Shown here: positions 13,002 through 24,446 of the stretch, piece after piece
How positions within the stretch are numbered: position 1 is the stretch's first letter
Layout of the letters: the number at the start of each line of letters is the position of its first letter
Assembly: GCA_030272585.1 (NCBI GenBank)
Contig: BSYQ01000003.1
Span: 186,001-250,000, forward strand
Length of the DNA: 64,000 nucleotides
Direction of reading: 5' to 3'
From: Bryopsis sp. KO-2023
Taxonomy: Eukaryota > Chlorophyta > Ulvophyceae > Bryopsidales > Bryopsidaceae
Position numbers and translations under genes: made by a program
The notes under the pieces: generated by a model
Databases searched by the model: none
What the model was told of the DNA's origin: nothing
What the model saw: only the letters and a program-made list of their open reading frames with translations

Positions 13002-13460
13002 TCAGCCTTGCCGTAGCCTGGAAACAATGTGTTTGAAGACAGAAGAAGCAGGGGAAACCGGGTTGAACGCGCTAGGTGCTTTATATGGGTCAGTTTCTGG
13101 CACAAGAGTAGAATCCAGATCAAGGATACCTCCAGTACAGAGCAAACGAATGCACAGACGCCATTCGTCGGCACTTGAACTAATAAGTATTCTTCCCTTC
13201 GAAGGGGGCCGACACAAAGCTGCTAGTGGAAGCTTTCCATTCATGTGATCCGAGGGAATGCGATTCCGTGATTCATCTGTCAGTGGTTCGATTACAAGAG
13301 CGGAAATTTCGTGCACATCTATCTTCTTTCTGATTTCAGGTTCAGGGGAATGCTGGCAGCAGCCAGCAGCACTATCGTCGCAGGAAATGTGTTCCTGCAT
13401 GGTTGAAGAAACATATTGCTTTGAAAGGACGAAAAGTTTTCTATCTGGAAAAGCCGTCAT
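13002..13460 (-). CDS. Hypothetical protein, PH-domain-like
   Basis: A single open frame of 152 codons lies just upstream of CCDC146 on the same strand. It begins MTAFPDRKLFVLSK and has a pattern seen in pleckstrin-homology folds: an early basic beta strand RKLFVLSKQYV, a middle IRKKIDVHEISALVIEP, and a late strand plus helix ILISSSADEWRLCIRLL with the Trp typical of the PH C-terminal helix. This match is by eye only. Further exons on either side are possible. The opposite strand is also open here, so the call is tentative. Confidence 0.42.
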   Translation of the reverse strand: MTAFPDRKLFVLSKQYVSSTMQEHISCDDSAAGCCQHSPEPEIRKKIDVHEISALVIEPLTDESRNRIPSDHMNGKLPLAALCRPPSKGRILISSSADEWRLCIRLLCTGGILDLDSTLVPETDPYKAPSAFNPVSPASSVFKHIVSRLRQG

Positions 13461-13933
13461 GGCGACATTTCACCCACCTGTTTACAGGAATTTGAAAGCG
13501 TGCATTGTTCCGATCATGAAAGTAATTGTAACGCACTGGGTGTTGCTTGGAATTTTTTTGGGAAACTTTCTCTACTGCGCACTGTTATAGATTCTGCAAG
13601 ATTTGATTGCCGAGAGGTTCATGGATACTAGTGGGAACTTTGGTATTGCCTATTTTCCAGGCCGCCTATTTATTTGGGTTGTATCGGACTGATTGTAAGT
13701 CTCTATATCTTTGGGGTTTGCGGTCTCGTGTATTCCACTACAGCACAAACCAGCAACATGATATTTCCTGGAATTGTTGCACAAACTTTTGCGTGTGTGC
13801 GGGTGGAGACGGGGGGAGGTAGCATTGATTCCATTCTTTTCTTTGTTTTGTTTGGGCCCACAAAACAATCTTCAAGAAATATTTCAGTTCCTGTCCCGAT
13901 GACTAATCAACCAATACTCCCTTGTGGGTCGTT
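13461..13933. other. Intergenic
   Basis: No gene seen between the PH-like frame and the inverted-repeat element. Confidence 0.5.
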
Positions 13934-13943
13934 CATCACACAG
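13934..13943. repeat. 10-bp target-site duplication, left copy
   Basis: CATCACACAG directly precedes the inverted-repeat element; the identical 10 bases follow it at 15810-15819. Confidence 0.8.
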
Positions 13944-14222
13944 GGTTCGGGTACAACCCGCCGAATCCCAACCCGCCGAATCCCAACCCGCCGAATCCGA
14001 CGTGGACATGAGCGCACGTGGCATTCTTTTCGTGCACTTTTCACGACGGTTCTGCTCGCCAACGGCAAGTTGCCAGCGCTTTGTGTGTTGCAGTGCCAAT
14101 GGTGTAACCTTTTCGCCACTGACGACAGCAACGGCGGAACGTTCGCAATACGCCAGGGGTGGGGTAACGGGGAGACCTGTTTCAAGGAGGTTCGAATCCT
14201 CCTCCTGTCGAGATCAAGCTTG
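13944..14222. repeat. Left terminal inverted repeat of MULE-like element
   Basis: Pairs with 15478-15809 in reverse complement. It is nearly identical over the block around 13960-14060 and partly matched inward to the GGTTCGAATCC motif. Confidence 0.78.
14186..14202 (+). other. tRNA T-arm / B-box-like hairpin in the left inverted repeat
   Basis: GGAGG-TTCGAAT-CCTCC forms a perfect 5-bp stem and 7-base loop and contains the Pol III B-box consensus GGTTCGANTCC. It is followed by TCCTGTC, as an acceptor 3' strand would be. No matching A-box or cloverleaf is present upstream, so this is not a full tRNA gene. The right repeat has the same hairpin at 15494-15510 with one loop change and an intact stem. 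Confidence 0.5.
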
Positions 14223-15477
14223 CGCTTCGTCGTCTTCGCAGCAAAGCGCCAATGCTTCCGAAAAAAAAACAGTAAAAATATAGAAAAAGGGGCAAGCAAG
14301 CGACTTCCATATTGTTTGCTCCCCTTCAGAGAAAGAAGTGGACAGCGAGTTTGGTAAATTCAGGGTGTTGGAACTCTCAGTGGGTGAACAAGGTATTGAT
14401 CTCTCCGCTATTTTCATTCGTTTCCTTCTCTTGTTTGGAAGGGGGAAGGTGGGGAGAGAGACAACAGACAGGGGGAAATAGATACTGGAATAGTGGAGCA
14501 TACTGAACCATTCAAATTGTTTTTTTACTCTTGAATCATTGAAACTCCTGTCTGACAGTGACTCATTGAACACAGCCAGTCCTAGTTCTCTTTCATCCTC
14601 CCAATTGGATTTTAAGTAGTCCTAGTTGAACGTAGGGAGTTGACTGTTGGTAGAGGGGCTTTGGAGGGAGCACCATATATAAAGCTCAGATTAATTATTG
14701 GTCTCGGAGCAACAAAACTCATTGACTATTCTTTTCCAGTTTATCACTCCAGTTATTTGTGTTTCAATGCTGATATGTAATTTTCCAGCAAATCCTTTTT
14801 TCCCCTTTTCCCATAAAGACTTTCAAGAATAGCTAATAAAGAAGCAGATGCCTATTTTTCTTGAACTGTAGTAATTTATTTATTTATCTTAAAAAATAAA
14901 TTAAATCGGAATGAAATCGAACCAACAAATCTCATACTGTAAAATTTACCAGCCATCAACGATTCTTACATGTATAGAGACTGTATTTGGGGGACGCATT
15001 GATTCTTCATTCTGGTTTTATTCTTACATTCTTCTTTTGCTTTTGGTCTGGAGTTTTTAAGGGTATTTCTGGCAAGTCGAGTTTGTTGAACCAGAAAATT
15101 GTGTTTTTGATGAAAAAATCACATCTTTCCCCCCAAAAAAAGGAAAACCCATCCACCTACCAAAATAATGGCCCCCATCCAGTTCAGAACTTGCCATGCC
15201 CCTAACAACAGCTCTTAACAGCTCTTATTTTGTTTGAGCTACTGAACAGAGCCCTATCCTTCAAAAGGTGATCTCCAAGCAGATGTAAAAGTCTCCAGAG
15301 CTTGCCCCCCTAAAACCCCAGAAAAGGGAAACCTAGACTCTGTGGGACAAGTACAGCACTGGTCTTTTGCTCCTAGTCCTTCAGATCATGGAAGACAAAA
15401 ACTCACCCATCCGCCAAACTTGCCCCGAAACATCCTTCCGTTTCTGATACCCTGCTCTATTCATCGAAGAGTACAGC

Positions 15478-15809
15478 ATGATTCCAGACAGGAGGAGGAA
15501 TCGAACCTCCTTGGAACAGATCTCCCCGTTCCACCAGACCTGGCGTGTTGCGACCACCACGAAAAGGTTCCGGCCGTTGGAAGCCGTCATTGCGGTGTCT
15601 CGGATTCGCCAGTTGCAAGGGCGTCCACGCAACACGCAACACGCAAACGGGCTGCTTTCACTTTGGTCAGAGAAGGGCGTTGTTGATTTTGAGCACGAGT
15701 AGAACCGTCGTGAAAAGTGCACGAAAAGAATGCCACGTGCGCTCGTGTCCACGTCGGATTCGGCGGGTTGGGATTCGGCGGGTTGGGATTCGGCGGGTTG
15801 GGACTACAC
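15478..15809. repeat. Right terminal inverted repeat of MULE-like element
   Basis: Reverse complement of the left end, ending with three GGATTCGGCGGGTTG units. The T-arm-like hairpin is at 15494-15510. Confidence 0.78.
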
Positions 15810-15819
15810 CATCACACAG
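15810..15819. repeat. 10-bp target-site duplication, right copy
   Basis: CATCACACAG, identical to 13934-13943. Confidence 0.8.
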
Positions 15820-16024
15820 CCCCATTTCTTTATGTTGTCTGGATATGCGCCAAGAGGAAAAGGAGGGTGTTTGGATGTCTTTTTGTTGCAACCACTTGCT
15901 GCATGCACAAAAGATCATCGTCAACCAAAAAACTTGTATTGTGTCGTACGATAAAGGGATTGGGATCCAAAAATTAGTCAAAACACACCACCCCGCCTCA
16001 CAAAGCAGAAGCCAAACTCTTCAA

Positions 16025-19000
16025 ATGCCGGCCGAGTCTTTATGCACCACGCTTTTTCTCTTGTGCCTCTTGACCGCGGCTTCGGGTCTGTTTGAAGATC
16101 AACAGGGAAAGAATGACTGGTACAAGGGCTCGATTGGGCGGGTGTTCACCGCGTCCCTCCACAGCAAAAAAGCGAGATTGTCTGTGGGAACCGACGCCAA
16201 CATCGTAGCCACCCTCAACCTTCGAGACGGTGACATTCTTTGGAGAAGGGAGTTCGGCGCCGATGATGTACTTTCAGGAGTGGTGGTAGTGGAAAAGACG
16301 AGTACCGTGATCTCTTTGTCCGGCGGCGGTGTCAGAGCGTGGGACCAGTTGCACGGGGGTTTGGTGTGGGAACGGCCTTTGGGATCCGCCGCCTCGTACA
16401 ACGGTTCGTTAGGGATCTTGAGCGACGGCGGAGATGGGGAACCCATTGTCGTACTCCTTTATGGGAGGGTTCTTAAGGTGAGTCTGCCCTTCTCTCTGGA
16501 ATGAAACTGTTCCTGCCTGGACAAATACCACAAAACTCATATGGAAGCATATTGATGTGGTGGTTGCAGGCGCTGGATGTGGTGGATGGAGAGGATCTGT
16601 GGAGTGTGAATTTGCTGAAGGAAAAAATTGGCCCGCTTGAAACTGGTTCGATTAGCATTCGGTCTGATGGAGTTGATGTGGGTCTCCTCGAGAAAGGGTG
16701 CGTATATCACCAAACCTGACACAACCATCACAATGCGTTTTGATGGAACATGGAGTGCTGGACGAACAGGATTTGAAAGTGATCTCGTTTCTCTGCACAT
16801 CTGAGGCATATTGTGAATGTAGGCAGAACAGTGTGATTGCTTCTTTTCCAGAACAGGTCGAGTGGGCCTTGTTTCTGTGTCTGACATGGGGATTGTGGAG
16901 AAAGAGCACATTTTCGAGTCCCAAGCTGGATTGTCCAAACACCTTGTCATGTCCGGTGCCGTGGTTGGCATAACTACAACAGATGGGTCAGAGCTGTGCA
17001 TTGGTGTGCATGATTCCAATGGGGAATTGAACTGCCATGACACTGGTATGGTGGAAAATGGAGAGATCTATGCATCTGGTTGTGGACTGGTGGCTTTGAG
17101 TGCAAATGGGGAACCAGGTATGCTATGCTCGACGGATCTAAGAATTTGAATCACATGTTGTATTGGTGTTGGGTACATGTTTCATACCAGGTTGATTAGA
17201 TGTTTGCTGGAGCATCGATTGTCAATGATGATCTTTTTCACCCCACATGCTGACCATTCTGGGATGATTGTGATTTGTCTGAGACATGCACTTGCTGCTG
17301 GTTCATTTTCATTCTGCATATTTGGTTTAGGGATTTGAAAGTTTGTATTCCCGTGTTCCGACCAATTTTTGAAAATTGTTTTAGAGTTTATTTCTCTAAG
17401 GATCTGAGTGTTTGTACCACCTTCTCAGGTTTTGCCCACATATTTGCCAATGGTCATCATAAGTTGAAGGGAGTAACAGCCCTTTCCGCCATTGTTGGCG
17501 ATGAGGAAAAACAACTAGCCGCTACTATTCAGTACTCAGACGAAGGTACGAACACGCTCGTTCTGTGGATTCGCTTGATTTTCCTGTGGAACCCAAGTGG
17601 ATCCCATATCTATCAAGCTCGATACTGTTTCCTTGGTTGCATGTCGAGTGTCTAAAATATGGAAAAGGGAAGGCATCATCTCTCTGGCTGGACCGGCTGC
17701 TGGGGTTTCTAAGCATCCTTGGAGCCTCATCTTGTTGAGATACATATTTGGGTTGAAAACTGTAGATGTTCGCAGGAATCTTTTGAATTTTTTTTTGTTT
17801 TCTGCACTATGTGATCTCACTGGGTTTATTCGATGACTGTACAGGGTTACTGCTCTCCATCGTTGACACTCTCTCATCGGAGCTGCCCCAAGTTCACTCA
17901 GAAACGTTCAAGTTTGAAGTGAAAGGGACTGTTGGAAGAGTGGGGATAGTGGATCAAGTTTTCCTTGGAGTGTATGCTAGGAAAGACAACACTGTTGGAT
18001 ACAGGTGAAATCTTGACACCAAAGTTAGACTGTGTATCTTGTTTTCGAGGGTTTCTTTCGCATTGAACTTTCCTGTGGAATTGTTCGCATCGCAGTCGTT
18101 GTTTCATTTGTTCAGGGTTCCTTCCAGCATTGGATAAGATTTGTTGTGTTGATGCACAGAGCCCTTGTAATTGGGGAAAATGGGGCCATGGCTCTACTGC
18201 AACAAGGGCAAGTGGTTTGGAAAAGAGAAGAGGGTTTGGCATCACTGCAAGCCTCCATCTTCATCGACCCTCCTGCAAGCGCTACCGCAGATGTTGAGAA
18301 ACTGGATATGATGCAGAAAATCAAGAATCAAATCCTCATGACAAAGATCCAGTTCAATCTGCATACTGAAGAGGAGCAGAGTTTGTACAAAGCTCAGGCA
18401 GCCAAGATGAGTGGACACACGCTCAATTCCAGAGATTCGAATGGCATCAGGAAGCTGATTGTGGTTCTGGGGGCTTCACAGGTAATAATCACAGTGCTGC
18501 GAGGAAGGACTTTGGCCCATTTGCCATTTTTCTTATCTGTATTAGTCCATTTCCTACTGATTTCCTGAGAGAGAGACTTCGTTGTCAGTCTTGTATTCAT
18601 CTATTAAATGTTGATCATTTGAGAGACCCTCATTGAAGCGCTATTCCACATGCAGGTTTATGCACTTCACAGCGGGGATGGAAGAATCATCTGGTCTCGC
18701 CTGTTAAACAGAGATGCCCCTGCAACAAGAATGTTCCTGTGGAGATACTCGCACAATCTGCAAGGGGCCCCTTGGATTGTTTTGCTCTCACAGTCAGCAT
18801 ACTCTGTTCTCGATGCCCACACTGGAGCCTTGATTGAGCATCATTCATTACCTGAAAAATTTGAAAAGGTAGGCCAACCGAGAGCATCCTATGCCTTCTT
18901 GCTGTGTGGAGAAAGATTCATGGTTTCACAGCAGTAGTGCCCTCTACTGTGTGATCCAAAACGCTGAGATCCAGTGATGATTCATGATATGCATTTCTTG

Positions 19001-21559
19001 ACTATGGAATGATGACTAAATCCGCTTATTGTCTGAGGATCTCTCTTTGGAATCACATGATTCTTGGAATTATACTGTGTTTATCTACATTTGTTTTCGG
19101 GAGGCATGAATCACTGTGATGACATCAATTCAGAGGCTTCTCCTGAGTCCGCTGTGAAGACAACATTTCTTGATTGTCTGAGTGAAATCTCTCCACAGTT
19201 TCGCTTATTAAGACAGTCGTTTGCAGGAAAAGAGTGATTGAGGCATTTTAGTGTTTGGTTGCCATGTAACAGGTGATCCCTTTTCCGAAGGTCTTGAAAG
19301 TTGGGGATTCGGACCAGCATCTTTTTCTGTTGGTGGAACCTTTTGACAAGAGTGCTTCCCCAAAAGTTACTCTCATCCCAGATGTTTCTGGTGCCCGTTC
19401 GATATTGAAGGATGCCCTTGACGAAATCCATGTCTGGCATGCAGACAAGCCTGGAGGCACCCTCAAAGGTGGATCTCCTTCCCTATTTTTTTCTGGAAAT
19501 GGAGCATTCCAAACTGTTCCTTTCAATGTTAAATTATATCTGCAGATATATACCAGACGGTCTTGTCCAGTTTTCCTGGCCACCAATCTAAAGTGTCTGT
19601 GTTCCCATCGACTCCCAACTGCACCACCAACCTCATATTAAACATGCAGGCCACCAGTACTTGGTTAGGTTGACTTTCAAGAGGGTGGTGATGACTCCTC
19701 ACTTCCTCCACTATTCACTTTCACTTGTCCCTGAACAGCATGATGCTTATGTTATGTCTACCAGGTTATGGACTTGATGTGGGCACAATGACACTGCTTG
19801 AACAGTGGACACTTGCCTTCCACTCACCAATTCTTGCTGCTTTATCCAGAGATCCTTCCGATGCAGTCCACTCCCATGTGAAGGTGAGCCTAGCATCATT
19901 AACTCATTTCATTGTCGCCACGAAGCGACCAACTGCACCCCATGAAAGACCATCACATCAGTAAATGAGTGACTAAATGCACTCCCTATGTCTTCCAATA
20001 CTTGATTGCTTGTAGGCAATCTGTGTTGTATTTAAGCACTGGTGGGTAGGTGTGATTAGCCTCTGTTTGGACTGTGTGCAGGTTTTGGGAGACCGCACTC
20101 TGAAGTTCAAATACTTGAATCCAAACACAGTAATGATCGCTAGCGGCCTTGCTGATGGATCCTCATCCGTCGCTGAGGATTCAGAACTTTCAATTCACAT
20201 AATCGACACTGTAACCGGGCGAATTTTGCATCGTCAAATACATCCAGCAGCCAGAGGTCCAGTGCATGCTGTGTTTTCTCAGCATTGGGTGGTGTACCAT
20301 TACTTTTCCATGCAGAATGGACGGTAAGAAAAAAAAAACTTCCTAGATATCCCACATTCTGCCCGGCTGCATGTCAAAATTCGGGTTCCATTCTGTTCAG
20401 TGGGGTGATTCGAAGTTGGGCAGCCCATATCAAATTACCGAGAGCTCTGTCAGATGGAAGGTGCCTTGCAACGACCTCCCATCTTCCTAAGACTCTCTGA
20501 TAGAATTTGATTTCACCATGTCCAATGCATTTGCTTGGGAATCTTAGCACCCAGTATAATTTACTCACTTTGCTGTGGGAAAAAGATCATATATACGAGT
20601 CCACTCCCAGCGTTGCGATGTGTTTATTCAATGACATTGTAGCATACTTACTGTGGGCAAACCACGAGGACCTCTCGTCGATCTTCAGAAGGACTTTTCG
20701 GGCTGATATCTGAGGAGAGAATGGTTCGACATCCCGCCTCATTTTTCCATATTTCTAGAATGTTGACCTGGTGTCCTTTGTGTGTTCTTATTTGTTATGT
20801 GTTTGGATGGTGGCACTCAGGTTTGAGACATCAACATTGGAAATGTACGATGCCTCCCACAAGGACGTCGACATTTTCGGTTTGATGTTCGCCAAGAATG
20901 AAGGAGAAACCATTTCCTCCCATGAACCAGCCCCTCTTGAAATCCTCAGCTCCACCCACTTCATGGCGACCCCACTCAAAGCCATGGGTGTGACTCGCAC
21001 TTCCAGGGGAATCACAACCCAACATGTACTCTTTGGCACAGTGGCAGACCAAGTGTATTCCATGGACAAGAGATTCCTTGACCCTCGGAGGCCGAGGGGA
21101 AAAATTACAGCAGAAGCCAGGGAGGAGAGGTTGATTCCTTTCCAAGAGAACCTGCCGATGTACCCCACGAAGTTTGCCACTCAGAATAGACATATTGTTG
21201 GACTCAAGGTGTGTTTTCCACTCGACCATTTATTTCGTCATTGATTCGTTTCGTCTTATTTCTGTATTGTGTATAAAATTGTCTGAAATCATTGTTCCCT
21301 GAATACAATCCTGATGTGCGAGTGCTTGTCCTCACAGCACATTGAATCTTCGCCCACTGGACTGGAATCTGGGAGTCATATATTTGCCTATGGCATCGAT
21401 CTCTTCTACACCCGAGTCCAGCCAGAGAAAGCGTTTGATTCTCTTGAAGAGGATTTTGCATTTGCCTTCCTGGTACTGACCATCGTTGGGATGCTGGTTG
21501 GAGCTGTGGTCATGCACCACATGGTCAAAAGGTCCAAGCTGGCCCAGAAGTGGAAGTAG
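16025..21559 (+). CDS. EMC1: ER membrane protein complex subunit 1
   Basis: Twelve exons join in consistent phase to 941 residues (human about 993): 16025-16477, 16570-16697, 16852-17117, 17429-17545, 17845-18004, 18160-18481, 18656-18868, 19273-19468, 19765-19883, 20082-20323, 20821-21208, 21338-21559. The N-terminus is a signal peptide (TLFLLCLLTAASG). The lumenal part has PQQ-like beta-propeller repeats (LNLRDGDILWRREF, LDVVDGEDLWSVN, LHSGDGRIIWSR). The C-terminal DUF1620 region is highly typical: GVTRTSRGITTQHVLFG, DKRFLDPRRPRG, then FAYGIDLFYTRVQPEKAFDSL, one transmembrane helix and KLAQKWK at the end. EMC1 is the large lumenal scaffold of the EMC, which inserts tail-anchored and multipass proteins into the ER membrane. 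Confidence 0.95.
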
Positions 21560-22193
21560 ACTTGTTTCAGTGTTTGCTGGGCAGTTTGGGGTCCTTTTAA
21601 TATTTATTAGAATATTAGCATGAGGTTGTAGGGAAGGGTCCATAAGGATGGGATTGTTTTTTTTGTTTCATGGAAATGGATGATGAAATACGAATAGAGC
21701 TTGGGGAAGAAAAGCAAATTGGTAGGAATGTTTGGACTGTAAACAGAAGCATTGTGTGAGATATCCGTGCGTTCCCTCCCTGCCCTGTCAATCCTGGTGG
21801 TTGTTAGGTGGGGAAAACACCAGCAAGGAGTGTTGAAAAAACACTTTTCATCATCTATGCAGCGCTTCGTCATAACTCAGAAACTAGAATTGTGACAGAC
21901 TTGGCATGAAAACATTCCAGCCCCCTCCATTTTTGCTAATCATGGAATCATACGGGCTGGGCGCAGTTTCTGCCCTAAGCGTCCAGATTCTAAACCGCAT
22001 TGCCAAAGGCAAAACGCAATCACAAGGGCTGCATTGGACTCGTGGAAGAGAGCAAAACGTGGACGCGCGCAAAGAGAAGTGGAAACCCTCGAACTGAAGA
22101 GTTGCGTGAACGAAGAGGGCTCCCTCGTCAGAGCAAGAGGACATCGAACGGACAGGGACGTCAACGAGAAAGAAACTTGCGGGGACTATAGAG
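21560..22193. other. Intergenic between EMC1 and IFT54
   Basis: EMC1 3' UTR and presumed IFT54 promoter/5' leader. No further gene seen. Confidence 0.55.
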
Positions 22194-23909
22194 ATGGCAG
22201 AAAACCTGTGGGAGTCAACCCGGGCGATTCTGCAGTCTGGAGACGACCCAGTTGTTCGTAAACCCAAGCTCACGGATCAGTTGTTGCAGAGGCCTCCCTT
22301 CAGATTCCTCCACGACGTGATAACAGCAGTTCAGAACAAAACTGGCTTCGCTCCGGGTTTGTTCGCGGGCGATGAACTGGACTCGAAAGGATTCAAGGAC
22401 AAAGATAGCAAAGTGGCGTACTTGACGAAGATAATAGACGTCGTCGGGACGTTTCTGGAGACCCCTGTCCCCGCAAAGCCTCTCAAAATCGTGGCTGGTT
22501 TGGAGCCAGAAAAGACAAATGCTTTTCTTCAAATGTTGGGAAGGGCCTGCCAACTGGGGGACGCGCAGGAAACGGTGCAGAAGGTGCTGGGCGGGGAGCG
22601 TCAATCAGAGTCGTCAAGCACAGTTCAGAGGCCAGACATTGGGCGACCATCCTCTCGTCCAAGCTCACAACATTCGGCAAGGCTATCACGCCAGAATTCC
22701 AATGTCTCTGAGAACGGTGGGGAACGTGGTGGGGCCAACGCTGGCCCATCTCTGGCCCCGCCTCCTTCCCATCAACCCAACCCTTCCCTACCCCCAGATC
22801 CACCGACTGCATCGCATTCTTTCCCTGAAGAACCCCCCGTAGAACAGAGAGCGTCTGGCGCTGGTGATGAGCAGCCACCACGGGAACCAGACGAGCCTGA
22901 AGTTGTCAGACCTCCAGACCAATCAGCAAATCCTGCAGCGGTGGGTTCCTCGAAATCACCAGCACCCCGACCTCCAGCCCGGGGATCCCAAAGGAGGAGT
23001 TCAGGAGGCGATGAGCTTCTCCAATCCAAACCCCACGCGCCAGATTTGGAACCACTCGGTGATCACCCTGGCGCCGAAGCAGCAAACACACTGGGAATCG
23101 ATCAAGGGGCAACACCATTCATGTCTGACAACAAGAAACCACCCATAAGTCGGAGACCCCAGCGACCGCAGTCTGCGAAGAGGGCACCTCCCAAAGTGAA
23201 ATCGAAGGATCAACCGTTGCGCAAGGCTACTCCTTCCGTACCAGTTCGACCACCCACCTCCTCGAGCAACAGAAGCGGATCACCGCAGCCGAGACCGAGC
23301 CAAGCCAAACTGTTTGTCGAGGGGGAGGAATCTGATGATGATGTGGACGTTGAGGTGTTGACGCAGGTGGAAAACTTGCCCGCTCCAGGACAGGCATCAA
23401 ACTCTCAAAGTGGTGGTGGTGCTGGCGGCGGTGCACTCGTGAAGGATATCCTCGAAGTGGAGCAGCGGTTGGTTGATGAGGGGCAAAGTGATCGTGCTGA
23501 AGAAAGTGGGCCAGCGGATCAGGGAATTGTTCTTCAACGGCGGCGGAGAACAAATGATAACGCCAGCAATAAACAAGGGGACTTGAGCAGGATCCGCAAC
23601 ATGGTGCAAAGCGTGTGCCAGAGCGTTACTCCTCTAGGTCGGTGCTTGGAGTTCTTGCAGGAAGACGTGGATGCGATGGCCAAGGAGGCGAGATTTTGGG
23701 CAACAGAGCGGAAAGTGTACCAGGAGAGGCTCGATCAAGCGCAGAACGTGTCTGGGGAGGATCTGAATTCTTTGGAAAGCCAAATTCAGGAAATGGATGA
23801 TCAAATACATCAAGCCAAGGACAGGATAGTGGCAGCGAAAGCCCAGCTCCTCCTCAACCATGAAACCATAGTGAAACTGCTGAATGCGGTATCCTCCAAA
23901 GGTCGGTGA
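22194..23909 (+). CDS. IFT54: Intraflagellar transport protein 54 (TRAF3IP1/DYF-11)
   Basis: A single uninterrupted frame of 571 residues. Residues 1-130 match the microtubule/tubulin-binding CH-like domain of IFT54: WESTRAILQSG, KPKLTDQLLQRPPFRFLHDV, then FDGDE-like GDELDSKGFKDKDSKVAYL and LEPEKTNAFLQMLGRA. Residues about 150-420 are a Pro/Ser/Arg-rich disordered linker. Residues about 460-571 form the coiled coil that binds IFT20 (SLESQIQEMDDQIHQAKDRI). It is an IFT-B subunit carrying cargo into flagella. The ATG at 22194 is the first in frame with the domain. The gene has no intron although its neighbours are heavily split. Confidence 0.93.
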   Translation: MAENLWESTRAILQSGDDPVVRKPKLTDQLLQRPPFRFLHDVITAVQNKTGFAPGLFAGDELDSKGFKDKDSKVAYLTKIIDVVGTFLETPVPAKPLKIVAGLEPEKTNAFLQMLGRACQLGDAQETVQKVLGGERQSESSSTVQRPDIGRPSSRPSSQHSARLSRQNSNVSENGGERGGANAGPSLAPPPSHQPNPSLPPDPPTASHSFPEEPPVEQRASGAGDEQPPREPDEPEVVRPPDQSANPAAVGSSKSPAPRPPARGSQRRSSGGDELLQSKPHAPDLEPLGDHPGAEAANTLGIDQGATPFMSDNKKPPISRRPQRPQSAKRAPPKVKSKDQPLRKATPSVPVRPPTSSSNRSGSPQPRPSQAKLFVEGEESDDDVDVEVLTQVENLPAPGQASNSQSGGGAGGGALVKDILEVEQRLVDEGQSDRAEESGPADQGIVLQRRRRTNDNASNKQGDLSRIRNMVQSVCQSVTPLGRCLEFLQEDVDAMAKEARFWATERKVYQERLDQAQNVSGEDLNSLESQIQEMDDQIHQAKDRIVAAKAQLLLNHETIVKLLNAVSSKGR

Positions 23910-24446
23910 AACGTGCAGGAGTCTTTTTTCGGGTTGTAGGATTGGGGGTCAGTGGATATTTTGTAGACATTGCTGGTACTGCTGCACTAGATCAACAAAA
24001 ATAGGATTCCTTGCATTTTAGTCGCTTTTTCAAATTGGGCTGATGGGCAAATCCAAACCATGGTGGCAATGCCTTAGGTGTCACAACGGGCTTCATTGAC
24101 TTTAAAAAGAAAAGCCACAAATCAACCACCCAACAGGAACTCCATGACTAAAAGTACAACTGACGGAAACGCCAAACGAGATTTAAGAAGTGCCATTTTT
24201 CCTCTCCATATCAATTCCCGAGGTCCCCCTTCTGCCCAGCATCACCCCTGCTATTCAATCCACACGAATCCAACTCAGTCCACCCAGAGCCACACTTAGC
24301 ATATCAGATACTGAGGAAATAAGCTACAAGGAGGGCGTGAAGATCAGAAAAGCCACCTCCATGAATTCTGTATTATCTGTACCACTTCATGGAGGGTGAC
24401 GTTCAATATGTGTGCCTCCCAAATCCACATTTCCCTTTTCCCATGC
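23910..24446. other. Convergent 3' intergenic region
   Basis: Between the 3' ends of IFT54 (+) and the DUF4347-like gene (-). No gene seen. Confidence 0.55.

Larger units (their letters stand above)
13944..15809. mobile_element. MULE-like non-autonomous DNA transposon
   Basis: About 1.87 kb flanked by an exact 10-bp direct repeat (CATCACACAG). Both ends carry long inverted repeats of about 280-330 bp. The outer part holds three tandem CCCAACCCGCCGAAT units, followed by a unique block (CACGTGGCATTCTTTTCGTG on the left, its complement on the right) and then diverged sequence. Long inverted ends with a 9-11 bp target duplication are the mark of Mutator-like elements. The extreme 10-15 bases of the two ends match poorly. 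The 1.25 kb core (14223-15477) has no transposase-like frame, so the element is non-autonomous. It sits between the minus-strand CCDC146 side and EMC1, whose ATG is 215 bp beyond its right end. Confidence 0.78.

Noticed and set aside
14120-14212. Complete tRNA gene
   Set aside because: Only the T-arm and 3' acceptor-like bases fit; no A-box, no anticodon arm and an imperfect 5' acceptor match.
13674-14357. 227-codon plus-strand frame
   Set aside because: It runs across the target duplication and inverted repeat of the MULE-like element; the RIPTRRIPTRR part is repeat translation.
15545-16024. N-terminal extension of EMC1 in the same frame
   Set aside because: The stretch reads through the transposon's right inverted repeat; the ATG at 16025 directly opens a signal peptide as expected for EMC1.
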